The position numbers were made by a program, and so were the translations under genes. Source: Apus apus (Eukaryota > Chordata > Aves > Apodiformes > Apodidae). From it: a stretch of 64,000 bases of DNA. Numbering within the stretch: position 1 is the stretch's first letter; each line of letters starts with the position of its first letter. The notes beneath the pieces were generated by a model that was not told the DNA's origin, did no database searches, and worked only from the letters and a program-made list of their open reading frames with translations. Below, one piece after another: positions 1 through 12,420 of the stretch. The DNA lies in assembly GCF_020740795.1 (NCBI RefSeq), contig NC_067283.1:5545659-5609658 (forward strand). Reading direction: 5' to 3'.

Positions 1-1968
1 TGATGACTGTGAGGCTTCCCCCTCCACTGCAAACAGTGTGAATTTGGAGCATTGCATTCAGAGTTTTTTTTTTTTCTCCTACCTGAGTGCTTCTGCATGG
101 CTTTATTTCCAGCCAGGTTTAAACGGCCTGTTAAATATTTCTACCAAAACACACCCTCTCCAAAAGAGTCTGTTTGCATTCAGCTCGAGTTAATTGTTCA
201 TAAGCAACAGTCCATAAGCATAAAAGTTTCCACATATTATGTTTTTTTAGTTCTCTTAGTGTTTATTCTGTGAGGTGATAACATTGATTTCAGCTCACTC
301 TCTGTTTTTATCAGTCTTGCACAAGGACAAACGAGGAGGCAAAAAGGAACCTCCCTCCTCTCCTATGAAATGGAGTCTACTATCAACCAGCTGGAGCAGA
401 AGAACAAGCCCTTCATCATGCTATATATATAGCCTAGTTGGCAGAGCACATTTTCCTTAGCATGTCTAATCCCACAAGAATGTGGTGGCTTGCTCTGCAG
501 AAACCTCAGCTTTTCAGGTGCTAGAAAATATGCATGTTCTGTGTTACTTGATAGTTTGCTCACATCCCTATCCCCTGGAGGCAAGCCATTGCTGACCCTC
601 TTAGCTTTCTTTAAAAACTACTTGTCTTTCTGCCTCTCCTGGGAAGACTGGAACCTACTCTGAATATGCCCCCCGTGCAGCACTGCAAGGAACAATAATG
701 TATTTTCAAAGTCTTGGTTTACATTTTTCTGCTGTAAATCCAGAAAATGAGACCTGAGTTATTCTTCCCTCTTTGCTTTGACAGATGTGCAGTCCCAGCC
801 TCTCAGCAGATTGGTTTATGTGTGCTGAGCTTTCCCACAGCTCCTTTAGAAGAATGGGAAGAGCTGGTGAGTTTGGGTTTTGATAATGGAGCTTATCACA
901 GCCACCATAGAAAAAGTTATCGTGGCTTCCCCAGTGCAACCACACTCAGATGTAGAGGTGCACCAGTTGGCCTGCTGGGCAGCAATGGGGATTTGGATGA
1001 GGGACCTCCAAGTAGGTGGGAAGGTGTCTTCCCTGTCCTAAAAGGCTTTCTGAGGTTTATAAAAATGCGCTTATTCTGGGACGAAGTGGAAGAACTAAAT
1101 CACCCCATTTTTGTAACCTACATGAAAGGGCTCACTCAACTGCATCTCACTTAGCAAAACAATTACCTGCCCTGTGTGAGAGAGACCAGCTTCCAGCTCT
1201 TACATTGTTCATTATCTCCTGTGTCTCCAAGGCCATCTGCAGCCTCCCTCATCCTTTTCTTCTGGAGTTGTTCCACTCTGTATAAACACTACTCCTGGAT
1301 GCAGCTGTTGGGAGACTTCCCACATCCCAGGGGAGGGCTCTTACCACAAAAATATTGTCGCCCTTGCTCTCCTCCAGTGGGTATTTAATTATTCTTGCAA
1401 AGTGAAGTAATTTCAAACAGAGAAAATAAGAGGCACCCAGGTCAGAGTACCCCATAATTATCGCAGTAGGGAGCACTCTCCTAGGACAGGAGATTTCCCA
1501 ATCAGGTGCTGAAAACTCTGGGCTGGGGAGAGGGAGGGAGGTAGCTGGGGAGAGAAAAGTTATTGTCTTCTCTTAGTTTTGTGAATGGTTCCTCAGACTC
1601 ATGAAACTAACACAGTTTGAGATACGTTGCCTTTGTGTGTCTGTTGCTGGAAATACTGAAATGAAGTGCTTCAACATTTTCAATTTATATATATTTTTTT
1701 TTTTTTCATTTAATCCAGAAGCATTTGAGAATATGCATCATATTTGGCAAATAACTGTGGCCACCCTGAAACCACATTTTTAGCAAATAAATGATTCACT
1801 GAGTAAATTTAGCTCATCTTAAATGTCTATTTATATCCCAGGGAACACACCCTGTCACTGTTGGGGCTTCACCACGTTGAGTGCTATCCAGAGCTTACAG
1901 CCAGACGTGCTCTACCACAAACTGAGCCTGAGAGGGAAAAATAAAGCCCTGCATCTTTTACAGGCAGC

Positions 1969-1987
1969 TTTTTTTTTTTTTTTTTTT
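1969..1987. repeat. T19 homopolymer tract
   Basis: An uninterrupted run of 19 T followed by GCAGCAGCAC. It resembles a polypyrimidine tract plus AG acceptor, but the downstream frame opens into low-complexity sequence and no donor partner is visible, so I do not call a splice site. Confidence 0.9.
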
Positions 1988-2596
1988 GCAGCAGCACAGA
2001 TGTCAGCCTCACTCTTTCAGAAAAGCTGTGTCCTACCCTGCAAACCCATCTCACATCCCTCACATCACTGTGGGACTGGGAAACGGAGCATCTCCAACTC
2101 TCTTCTCAGCCACCAGCACAGCAAAGCCATCCACCCCTTTTTGAGTTCTCTTTCCCAGGATAGAGTTACCTCTGAGAAACCTTCACCTTACCCCAGCAAC
2201 ATCTCGCAAAAGCCGAATGGGTTAATCCCCTTCAGCCACCAACCCGCTAATGAAAGGTTTCACTCTTTGTCACCTAATGGTCTTGGGTCTAAAATACAAG
2301 CCTCGCCGCCTTCACTCGAAATGTTTTTAATCATGGTGGAATAAAAACCTAGCCCGGCTAGTGCCAACCAAAGAGATGTTTGTCTGCTCAGCAGATTTTA
2401 TCAAAGCTTCCTTGATGTCTCTGCCTTTGTAATGCTAAGCACTTCAGTGTTTGGCATATTTAAAGTAGGATGTGAAGCATTTCACAGAGCGATGATGTAT
2501 CGAGTGTGCTTTAGGAAGCAATGAAAGCAGCAGACTCATGATTTTTGAGCTTTTAATTACTTATTAAGTGGCATGACATAAAGGCTACGGGGGAGA

Positions 2597-2620
2597 TTTT
2601 TTTTTTTTTTTTTTTTTTTT
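2597..2620. repeat. T24 homopolymer tract
   Basis: An uninterrupted run of 24 T between GGGGGAGA and CCCAGCC. It could be the A-tail of an old minus-strand insertion, but no element body is recognisable beside it. Confidence 0.9.
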
Positions 2621-3674
2621 CCCAGCCTCCAACTTATTGACTTTGAAGTCGGTGCCTAAATACCCTTTGTGCCTTTGAAACTTTCCGTCTGCTCACAGGG
2701 GAACGTGCTGGCTGCTCTGGGCTTTGTTTCATGCTGACCACATTTGTTCAGAGGGATGGGAGTCTGCTCAGACACAGGGCTCTGCCTTCGACATGGTGGA
2801 TAAAGATGAGGGACAGGCTAAATACGTGTCCTTTGACAAAGGGTATAGAGAAGGGCCTTAGCACAGAGCCTGGAGCAATGAGTTCTGACCTGGCCTTAAA
2901 AATGCCAACACTACAGGGGGCAAATAACCATGGCAGCCCCCCGGGGTGCTTTTAATGAGCTGAATTGCAGTCCCGAGTCCAGCTCTCCATCAATGCCACA
3001 GCTGGGTTTAGCAGATGTCCCCTCTGATAGAAAGGGCTGGGCAAAGCACAGTGGTTGGCCTCACCACCATCTCCTCCAGGTCTGGTGTGACCGCTGTGAC
3101 AAGAATGTCGTCCAGAGCAATAAACTCAGGAAAAGCCAAAAAGAAGAAAAAAAAAACACCTTACATTTGGATTTGGGGTTTTGGGGGTAGTTTGAGGTTT
3201 GGATTTTGTGGGTACTTTTGGCGTCTTCTGAAAGGAAAGACTTTCCTCCCACTTATGATAAGCCAGGAGAGCATGGCCAACGAGAAGGGTTTCTGTGTGA
3301 TGATGAGGATGGAGCCAGATCAGGGTTTCTCCAAGCTGGTGAGTATGAAGAAAGATCCTTATCTCTCTGCACTGTCTGGACCAACACTCACTGTGTTGCA
3401 GTTGGGAAGCCCTTGTGAACAGAGATCAGTTTGCTGAGTACACCTCTTGTTTACAAGTCCAACTCATTCCAAGAAACTCTTGTGGATTGTGAACCTGAGA
3501 TGCTCACTCTGGCTCCAGAGGCTGCTAAATTGCTGGGGGTCATGTCAAAACTGGAGCTAAACATGTGGGAAGAAGCTCACCCTGCAGCTGCCCACAGCAC
3601 CCTCCAATCCTCTAGCTTCTAAAAAAGGGTGTCATTCTGGCATCCTCAATCAGTATCAAACGCTCCTTTTGAAT

Positions 3675-3738
3675 AAAAAGAGAAGGGGAGAAAATAAAGA
3701 AGAAAAAGAAGAGAGAGAAGAAAAAGAAGAGGAAGGGA
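3675..3738. repeat. Polypurine (A/G) tract
   Basis: About 64 bases made of A and G on the + strand with a single T at 3695. The last 43 bases are pure purine (GAAGAAAAAGAAG type). Such tracts can form triplex DNA under supercoiling. No protein role: the Lys/Glu or Phe/Ser-rich frames across it are low complexity. Confidence 0.85.
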
Positions 3739-4012
3739 CAGCTGTCTGCTGAAAAATTACCTTCTCTACTGACAGAGAAATGAAATGCCAAATGTGTGGT
3801 ATGTGTATTTTTATCCTCACTGAAGGAAAAAGCAAAGCCACAGCTTCCCATATTCAGTAAGTGACCAACACAAACATGCAAGGACTCAAGTGCATTTCTA
3901 CCCCCTGGAAAAGTTTTCTTTAATTCCGGCAGACATACTGCTCAATCAAAGTAACATCCATGTCCAGGCTCACTTCTTCTAAACTTTGTTGCTTATTCAG
4001 ATCTTTGGGGGG

Positions 4013-4040
4013 AAAAACAAACAAACAAACAAAAACAAAC
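4013..4040. repeat. (CAAA)n microsatellite
   Basis: About six copies of AAAC/CAAA with one variant unit (CAAAAACAAAC at the end). A short simple repeat with no associated element visible. Confidence 0.85.
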
Positions 4041-4539
4041 TAGTGGGAAAGACCGAAATTCACAATATTTAGAATAGATTTTTTTTTCCCCTTTCTATTC
4101 ATTTTATTTTTTTACCATTTTTCCCCAAAAAAATGACAAATACCACTTTCCTGCTTCTTCTGCTTTTTAAATGGGCAAAACTTTGTCATTTAACTGGGTT
4201 TTTCTTAGTACTGGTGTGATCTGCACAGGGTCAGCCAGCTGGGCAGCTGTGAGGGTCTTTGATTCAGTAGCAGAATGACTCAAGCTGCTTCCCAGTACCA
4301 CAAGCAGGAGGTGAAAGAGTTGTGTTCTGGTATTTCTCTAAAGCTTTATGAGGTCACAGTATTTAGAAAATCTACTGCATAAAACAATAATTAGTTTTGA
4401 AAAGTCCTGCAGTCTACACTGCTCATGGTAGATTAATTTGCAGGCCTATTATGGGTACAATTATTTTGCATTTATAACTGCAGGTCCAATAAAGAGCAAA
4501 GGTGGATCCTGTCTGAAAAGTAAAAAAGAAGGCAAAGGG

Positions 4540-4612
4540 CTGAATATTAATATCCCCATTTTACTTCTGGGAACTAAACATCAAAGAGACTAAGAGCCAT
4601 GTCAAAAGGAAA
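4540..4612 (-). mobile_element. Possible MIR-like SINE remnant
   Basis: The order of words 'ATTAATATCCCCATTTTAC', then 'GGGAACTAA..CA', 'AAAGAGACTAAGAG' follows the antisense MIR core, where a CCCCATTTTACAGATGAGGAAACTGAGGC block is followed by AGAG-TTAAG. It is very diverged and the diagnostic AAACTGAGGC word is damaged. It is weaker than the copies at 30.2 and 47.7 kb and could be coincidence. Confidence 0.4.
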
Positions 4613-7209
4613 GAAAACTTTTCATTTCAGCAAAGAGACCCTGAAGAGTCCATTTAGCAGAAACCCAAGTCTGAGGGTGCTGTGAGCATCTTGCTTCTAG
4701 ATTTGCAGTTATCTTCCCAGGGCCCAGGGTTGCTCCTGGACTCAGTCAGGTGGAGGTGGCATGATGCCTAGGTCATGCTGAGGTCACACCGACCTCGTTA
4801 GCATCCAGAAATGAGCCATTCCTCTGACTAACACCCCAGAGGGATCCTGCCCACGCAGTGCTCTGTGCACCCACACAGACAGGAGCAGCCTGCCTGCACT
4901 ACAGGGCACTGGATGCCCCTTCTGTCTTAAATCTCCTCATGGCATAAAGCTGGAAATCCCAGAAGGTGCAAACAGGCTGTTTGATGTGCTCCACAGCATG
5001 AGGACAACCTCAACTCTCCCTATCCCACAAACGTCCCCCAACAGCAGGTCAGGAGGTTGGTCCACTGAGGGTCACTGGTCACCCACCTTTTGAAACTGGG
5101 ATGTTGCACGTTAATGAAGTCAAGTGCAATTAAGTGCAAGGGAGAAAAAAGGTGGCAGCTCTTTGGTTGTTCCACAAGAGCTACCTGCACTTCTGGGAGA
5201 GCTTCCTTTCTAACAGGGGCTTCAGGATCTCTCCTGCAGCACCATTCTCTAAAGATTAAGTGCCACAATACCTTATGTTGAAATACTGAAGTTCCTTTAT
5301 CAGACTGAGCCCTAAACAGCTTCTCCTCTTGTCAGAAACCAGTGGTAAAAGAGAGACACAAGCCTGAGGCCTTAAACTCAGAACTAATGTGGGGAGATTT
5401 CTGTAAATTTGAATCACAGATTTGTCCTCACCAACTCTAAGTCCACATCCACTAACATCCTATTTCCATTACTGTATCGTGGTATTGGGTTTTTTGGGGT
5501 AATTTTCTCTCCCTCGGACTTTCTTGATAGTGCCTTTGTAGTGGTTTGTTTTTTTTTTTTCTTGAGGGAAAAGCAATGAGGATTTCCCCCAAAAAGGCCT
5601 GAAGGAGAAGCTGGCCTTGACACACATCTGAGCCATTTGCTGCCAGGCCTCTCATGCTGCCGACCACGATGTGCAAGGTGAAAACCACACAAGGTGGTGA
5701 CACGAGCTGACCTCCACTGGAAATGAGCAGGGGTGGTGAGAAACATCACAAGTGACTTTACAGCACCCGCTTTGCACCTCTGCAAGGAGCTGCTCAGAAC
5801 CACTTCAGGAAAGCCAGCAGAGGAGCTGAATTTTTATCTCGTTCTCAAGACCTGAAGGCTTTACGTGTCCTTTAAGGCATGCACGTAATTCATGCTAGCA
5901 GGAGGTAGCTTGAAGCACTTAAGGCCCAAATTGTACCCTACTCATGTTCAGTTTTTATCCATGGTCAGTCACCTGCAGTCATTCCAGATCGACATCAGTG
6001 TAGCTAAGAGCAGGGTCTGATTCTTTATCTCTTCCAATAAAATAAAATCAGAAGGTTTAGATACTGGTGGGCTGTCTTCTTACTCAGCTCTATTACACCG
6101 ATACATACAGAGGCTGAGAGATCCAGTCTATAAAATAATACATTATTTTTAATAATTTGATGTTGTTTTTTTATTACAGTAGATGGCTTGTTGGGTGTCA
6201 ACTGAGAGCAGCTTGCCTTTGCTCCCAAGTCAGCCCGACTGCCACATGATAAATGAGTCTAAATGAGTGGAATTGCTTTGTGTTATCCATTACAGAAGCC
6301 TAGAGCTCCTTGTCAGCTTCCTTTGCTCCAATCACCCCCATTAAAACTGGTAAACCAGCGGTGTGCAGCCTATGCCTGTGGAAGAGTGTGTGCAGGAGAG
6401 GAGGTGAACCTGGCATCATGTTCATTGCATATTTAAAGAGCTGCAGAGACTCCAGAGTAGTTCCCCACGTGGACACACACATATGTTCACACTTCCACTT
6501 ATTTTAGTGTCTCAGAAACGAGAGGGTTTTTTTGTTTTGGTTTGGTTTTTTTCTCTCCTTTTTTTGTTGATTTCTCTTTGGAGGCATTTTAATCTTAACT
6601 GGAAGGAAGTGACTGCTGTTACAGAGAGATAGACTGATGTCCTAATGCTTTTTTTATCTGGCTCTATTATCCAGGCAGCATTATTCAGGCTGGTCACCCC
6701 CACTCAACTCGTTATTAAAGACCAGCCCGCTGAGGTCTGGATAGCAATTAATCTCCTACAACAGATGCCTAAAATATAGCAGAGGAACAGCAACCCCAAA
6801 GTGCCTGTTCCTCTCCATTGGTCCTAAGGGTATCTCAGATGCCAATAGATGAGTTTGTGCATCTGATTCATAACTAAAGTGCCCACACAGGCAGAGATAA
6901 TGTGCAAATCTATAGGGTGCCTTGGCACAGGCTGAGGTGTGGGCTCTGCCTTCCCCCTGCCAAAATGACTTTCATTGCCAGTCACCTTAGCCTGGGGTTT
7001 CTTCCCACCTCATGCCCTCTCGGAACAATTACTTCCAGTGGTGGTCCCAAAATATAAGGAAGCCTTACTAGATCTATTCAAGGGCTTTGTGTTCACACCT
7101 TGCATTGCTGCAGTGTGACTTCCCATGCAGACAAGCTTTGCCTGTGGTTCAGTATCTTCAAACTTCCACAAATCTGCCTCTGAAGAGCCTTCACTGGTTT
7201 GTCTTTGAT

Positions 7210-7251
7210 AAAGGGGAAAAGAAGAGAGGGGGGGGAAAAAAAAAAAAAAGG
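7210..7251. repeat. Polypurine tract with G8 and A13 runs
   Basis: Forty-two consecutive purines on the + strand, including a run of G followed directly by a run of A. It is low complexity and prone to slippage and assembly error. Confidence 0.85.
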
Positions 7252-8145
7252 CAAGAAAGGTTCAGATAATTTGGTTCATAGGATCTGAAAGTTTCCCCTT
7301 GGTACATGTGCACAAGCAGCCAAAGAATTCACAGTTCACATGAGGAACACCCAGAGATAAGATTGCACGACTCGGGTGAGCATCTGTAATCCTCCCAGCT
7401 GACCCACAAGGAGGGTCTCTTTTATTATCCCATCCAGAGGCTTTTATCATCAATGTGATGTGGTTCATACATCCAGAGGTCTCTGCCCTGGTTGCCTTGA
7501 CCTCTAGCCAAGGGGGAGCCTTGATGGGGTGGAGGGAAGTCTTTTAAGGCTTTGCCCCTGAGAATGAGTGTCTGCAGCTGGGGGGACACCGTGCAGCTCA
7601 GTTTGCAGGAGCAGAGATTTGCAGGAGGGTAATTCAGCAGCATCTGAGAACTACTAAATCATTATTACAGGGCAGCTTTTAAAAGAGGATTTCTGAATGC
7701 TCCATGGAGGTTAAGTAAGCCTTTCTATCAGTGCAGGCTTAGCTGCTAGAGTCAAGTGAGCAGCTTCAGCCAGGACAGTGACAAGGCTCCTGACTCCTAC
7801 CCGGCACTGCTAACCGCAAAGCATCCCCTCCCCTCTGTCAGGAAGGCTAATCCTGTAATGTGACTCTTGAGCAACGCTTAGGAGCTGGAGCCTAAATAAA
7901 ACTTCATTCCAAAATAGCACGTATGAAAATGAAGATAAGGCTCAACAAGTTGTAACAGATGCCTGTTAATTAGTCACTGCAAAGCGCTTTCAAATGCGAG
8001 CTGTGTTTCGGTGTGCCAGTCACCCGCAAAGGCTGCTGTCCCCTCTCTTCTCCAGGCAGGATTGAGGAGAAAGGGCAGTCCTGGGCACCCTTATTTCACT
8101 TAAGCTGCCAGTCTAGCTGCAGCAAGGTGAGCTCTGCTTGTTTTC

Positions 8146-8170
8146 TAACACCGGGCTCAGCCTGGTGTTA
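8146..8170. repeat. Short inverted repeat (hairpin)
   Basis: Arms TAACACCGGG and CCTGGTGTTA pair at 9 of 10 positions around the loop CTCAG. No terminal-repeat element or terminator context is apparent, and in a vertebrate genome it may be chance. Confidence 0.6.
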
Positions 8171-10832
8171 AAAAGGCAAGAATGAGGGTTGCAGGCTTGC
8201 ACACAAATCGCAGTGTCAGACAGGCCTGGGAGTGCAGGGAACCTCAGGAAAAATCAGCCAGGGTTGATTGTGCTCTGATAGAAGCCCAGACAGCACATCC
8301 CAGTGTCATTTTATTACTTCTGTCTTGATATTGCATTTTATCTCCATTTACATCCCATATTTCTGAACCCACTAGTAAACAGTTTCTCCCTCTTTCATAA
8401 GCCTTAATGATACAGGTTGGGTTTTGTTGTGTGGTTTTTTTTTCCAACTCTTTAAGATTACCATTTAAATTAACTATATAAATCAGGCTCTGGCCTCTAC
8501 TACACGGGAAAACAATTGGGTTCTGTTTAACTTAGGAATCTGCAGTGTTTATAGATAGACAACCCTGAAGGTAAGTTACTAAACTAGTTTCTAGTTGCAT
8601 TGATCTGTTGCCAGAATACATAAATTATTAACTGAGAAGTAACTCCAGAGAACGTTGTGTAAGTTCATATTTGGTAGGGCTGGGGATACATGGCTTGGCC
8701 ATAAGTAGACACTGGAAATATTAATCACTTTCAAGTAGAATTCTATATTTTAATTGTTGAGAGGAGACTTCTTTCTTTTTGCTGTCTGACTAAGAAACCC
8801 TTCCCTTGCTTTGTTTAAGCCACCACAGTGCCAGCCCACAGGAAAACTCCCACTGATTTCCCTGAGGACTCTGGTGTTGAGTCCATGGGAGTCAGACCAG
8901 TTACTTCAGCTGATCAGAGAGTCCAGGTCCTTCTGCCATGTAAATCTATCTCCTTTGAACTCCAGCTACTCAAAATTTAGCACGTTGTCACCAGAGCATG
9001 ATGTGGGGAGTGACATAGTAGCTTTTTCCTCCCTAAAAGACACGAGGCACTCAAAATACTTGACAGTGCCAAGGTCCAGGTGAAGAATTCTCTTTTCTGT
9101 TCTTTTGTGTTAACCAGAGGTTGACCTGAAGTTAGGTGCCCTGCAAAGTATGTAAGGTCACATAAAAATTTAAATCAGTTTCCTGGCTGTGTTTTTGAGG
9201 GCTGAGACAGTCCTTTATTGCAAATACAGGATGTCACCTGGGCATAGCAGGTGTCACTCGGGCAGCACACATTGAGAAAAAACACATCTGCTCTTTATCT
9301 TCAAATTGCCTTTGATTTCCTAGGTGGGAAAACGTTTGATCCTCTGTCTTGAAGTTAAATAGGACAATCCATGGTATCCTGGCTGCTCTGATGGGTTGGC
9401 CTGACTGTAGAGGATGGGGTTGCAAGGAATGTGAGCTGTCTGCATGCCGCTCAGTCCCTGGGTGGATTTAACACTAATTCCACTTTGCCTCTCCCACCTC
9501 CTTGGAAGAAATTTCTTCTCAGCTGAGCTGCTCTGCAGCCAGCAGGTCAGAGAGGTGGGAGAAGACAGCCTGAGCAGGCTGGTCCCATCTGGGCAGGTAT
9601 CACTCCATACTTCACCTCATCCTGGAAGACCACAGCAATTAAACTTCATCTCCACGGCACGAGATGTCAGCCTCCTTTTCACACAGCAGGGAGGAGTCCA
9701 AGTGTGTTGAGTGTCATTGAAAGGAAACTGCCTTGCAGAAATGGCCAGGAGCCCATGCAGAGAGGGTGAGCAAGCCAGCAGTGAGTGTGGGAGCCATGAG
9801 GTGCCCCATCCCTCTGCTTGCAGCAGGTCCATCACAGGTCAGCTCAGGGGAAGAGTGGGAGAGCCATTTGCATGGGGATCAAGTCAGGCTCAAACAGCTA
9901 CATCCAGCCATGTCTTGTCCAGGCACCCCTGCTGTGTGAGAAGGGTGTTCATCTTTGCATAATCTTCACCCACGCCAGATGAAAAGTACTTTTTTGGCTG
10001 TAGTGGTGCCACAAATATTTTTGCAAAACCCTGTGGTTCTCTGCAACTTGGTGTAAGCTTGAAAATCATTAGATCTCCTTTTTTTTGTTGTTGTTTTACT
10101 GTCTACCTCAAAATTGTGAGAGGCTAAAAGATGAAAACCATTAGACTTATTTGCACAGTACCTAATGCTTCACCATCCTCATGAGCATGGGCCCTCACTG
10201 CAGCTGGAGGGTGGTGCTGCCATTAGCAATGTAGAGATGGAGCATGGGTTTCAAGTGGATTTAAGCACTTAAATACCTTCATGCAACAGAGACATATAGA
10301 TTTTCTGGCCATCCCACAGGAAATCCATGAAAATGCAAGGAAGGGAGCCCAGTTATCTAAAGACGTGTGGCAGCTTTTCCTCACAAATGCCAAGACTGCC
10401 AGACTATGCAGAGCTGAGTGCTGCAGTCATTGGCTTGTGGTATCCTGGCCATTCTGTGTCCTCATAGTGTCTTCTCTAGGGAAGCCCAGGAGTAGCTACT
10501 TCTGAGGAGTAGCTTGGGGTTGCTTTGGGAATAACAAGGGAAAGGTCTTTCTTGTATTAAGGAGCTGTGTTTCCTACCTGCCAGAAATGAAAATAAAAAC
10601 AATGTGGACATTTCCAAAATTCAAAAGTTCAGCTTCACACCTTTTGAAGTGCCACAAATTTAATTTGATCTGGATGTTTTTATGCCACCCTTGAAACTGT
10701 AATGGTGTGGGTGACATCCATACTGAAGTATCATACCAGACTTTCTGTTTTAGTTCTGTTCCTCAGCAGCATTGTCAGGGTAAAGTGGAAAGTTTCTTGG
10801 TTATGGTTTCAAGTAAGTTGGTAGAAAGACTT

Positions 10833-10834
<2 letters not shown>

Positions 10835-10865
<31 letters not shown>
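10835..10865. repeat. T31 homopolymer tract
   Basis: The longest homopolymer in the window: 31 T after TTTC. A MIR-like SINE fragment starts just downstream. The exact length is unreliable in any sequencing technology. Confidence 0.9.
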
Positions 10866-10873
10866 CCACTCCT

Positions 10874-10950
10874 TTACTCCTGTGACTTTCTGCAAGTCAC
10901 TTAATCCCTCTGCTGCAGTTCTCCCCCATAAAGCAGGGCAACAAAACCCT
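10874..10950 (+). mobile_element. MIR-like CORE-SINE fragment
   Basis: The sequence reads CTGTGACTTTCTGCAAGTCA, then CTTAATCCCTCTGC, CAGTT and CCCCCATAAAGCAGGGCAAC. This is the order of the MIR core (TGTGACCTTGGGCAAGTCACTTAACCTCTCTG, CAGTTTCC, ATCTGTAAAATGGGGATAA). It is in sense orientation, with about a quarter of positions changed by eye. MIR-type SINEs are known fossils across amniotes. It has no coding capacity. Confidence 0.65.
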
Positions 10951-11393
10951 TCCAGCCCCAGGTAGAGCTTCTGAGGACAAATGCTGCTGCTGTCTGAGAG
11001 TCTCAGATGCTACCAGGATGAGGAACCATCCAGGTGGTAAGTTGCTGTGACCCCTTGGTTGCACCAAGATGGAGCAGGAGATCTTTGATGCAACCAGGAA
11101 GCTGTATCATTCCTGGCTGGACAAAAACTGAGGCAGAAAAGCTGAGTTTTGTGATGATTTCTATATTGATCCGACAGGTTTCCTGAAGTACAGGAGTAGA
11201 AATGCAGTTAAATGCCATATCTGAAGAGTTTTTGCTTTAGTGAGAGAGCAGTGATTTTCAGAGACAAAGGGCAAGGCAAATGCTTGTGAACTGCCTCTAT
11301 AGACAACTATTCTTCAGCTCACAAGCTATTCATTACCATACGTTAGAATGTATTTATTTTTGCTGAAAAGTATTCTCACAGAGTAGAGTCTTT

Positions 11394-11435
11394 AAAAAAA
11401 AAAAAGAAACAAAAAAAAAAGAAAAAGAAAAAAAA
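11394..11435. repeat. A-rich low-complexity tract
   Basis: Forty-two bases composed of A with isolated G and one C (A12 G A3 C A10 G A5 G A8 pattern). It could be a degraded retroposon A-tail, but no element body is recognisable upstream. Confidence 0.8.
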
Positions 11436-12317
11436 TGGCTGCTCATTTAAAAATTCCTCTTCTCTCTCCAGCTCTTTAAATGCTGCTGGATTGCTGAGCT
11501 GTGAAATACAATGTCTTTTTAAGAGTTCCAACAGTTTTGCCCAGAAGGAAGGAAACACTGTTCAGGTTTGTCTCTTGAGGATTTAATGATCACATTGTAA
11601 ATTTCTCCCAAGAAATAAAATAGCAGTCAGTGGGTAATATCCCATCTAATGCTGTTTTCCCCCCCTCTTTTCTTCCTCAAAGACCCAGCCTCCCTCTTCA
11701 AACCTCTTGGATTTTACGTGTAATGGGAGGATGCAGAGATGTGGGGTGATGTGCCCTTCACAAACCTATTTGACATACTCACATATTATTCCTGCTCAGG
11801 CTTGAATATTCCTCTTTGATCTAAACCCCTCTGTGCCCTAAAACCAATTGTGTTTGATGCCCTCAATGCCAAAGCAACTGAAATAAGGAAATGTTCCTAT
11901 ATATCTGGTGTGGGATAATCTAAACATCTGTGCTCCTGCATCCCAGCACATTTCAGAAGACTTCAGCTTCTTACCAGTGGGACACAGATACCAGAGAAGA
12001 AATTATTTCCATTTCCTCCTTCCTCTCTGTGAGGTGTGTGAAACCAGCCTTTCTCTTTGCTCGGAGAAGCCTACATGGAAACCTGTAAAAGGACAAGCCA
12101 AGCTGCTCAGCCTCATTCCTGAATCCAGACAGAGCAACAACAACCCTTCTGTTGATGCTGTGGTTTTTTCTCAGATGTACATGTGGAACAGAGGGAAAGC
12201 ACATCTTACGGGGTAGAAGCATTCATGAGGCTGTGGCCAAATTTGGTGCATCAGTGGTGTCCTCCATGCTTTCTCCACCTAAACCCTTCCCTTAGAGAAC
12301 ACTCATCAGGGTTAGAA

Positions 12318-12420
12318 CTCCTAGTTCTGGTACTGACTTCTCTGGGAGACCATTAGCCATGTCTTTAACTACCCTGCACAAAATTTTCCTCCTAAATACT
12401 ACAAAATAAGGAAGAAGGAT
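12318..12420 (+). mobile_element. Possible MIR-like SINE remnant
   Basis: Words appear in MIR order: CTAGTTCTGGTACTGACTTC, then CTGGGAGACCATTAGCCATG, TCTTTAACTACCCTG, TTTTCCTCCTAAA and AATAAGGAAG. The core word for 'TGGGCAAGTCACTTAAC' is only loosely kept. This is an inference from ordered partial matches and needs a profile search. Confidence 0.4.

Larger units (their letters stand above)
1..4539. other. Non-coding unique DNA, no gene seen
   Basis: I see no coding exon, RNA gene or recognisable transposon in this stretch. Reading frames are short and include T-tract translations such as poly-Phe, as expected by chance. It contains T-tracts (T19 at 1969-1987, T24 at 2597-2620), a polypurine tract (3675-3738) and a short CAAA repeat (4013-4040). 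The part from about 2360 to 2700 is AT-rich with homeobox-like TTAATTA words and no repeat signature, so it could be conserved regulatory DNA, but that is only an inference. The stretch could be intergenic or part of a long intron. Confidence 0.7.
4613..10834. other. Non-coding unique DNA, no gene seen
   Basis: No coding gene or recognisable transposon. A polypurine tract is at 7210-7251 and a small hairpin at 8146-8170. The segment 7900-8060 looks unique and unrepetitive, with a homeobox-type TTAATTAG word and more CpG than its surroundings. Open frames are short and unrelated to any family I recognise. Confidence 0.65.

Noticed and set aside
1823-2344. 173-codon + frame
   Set aside because: Includes a poly-Phe run from the T19 tract and no domain. 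A real exon would not usually contain a variable homopolymer.
1981-2344. Splice acceptor after T19 (TTTTGCAG) opening an exon
   Set aside because: Polypyrimidine-AG combinations are frequent next to T-tracts. The following frame shows no conserved protein and no downstream donor in frame.
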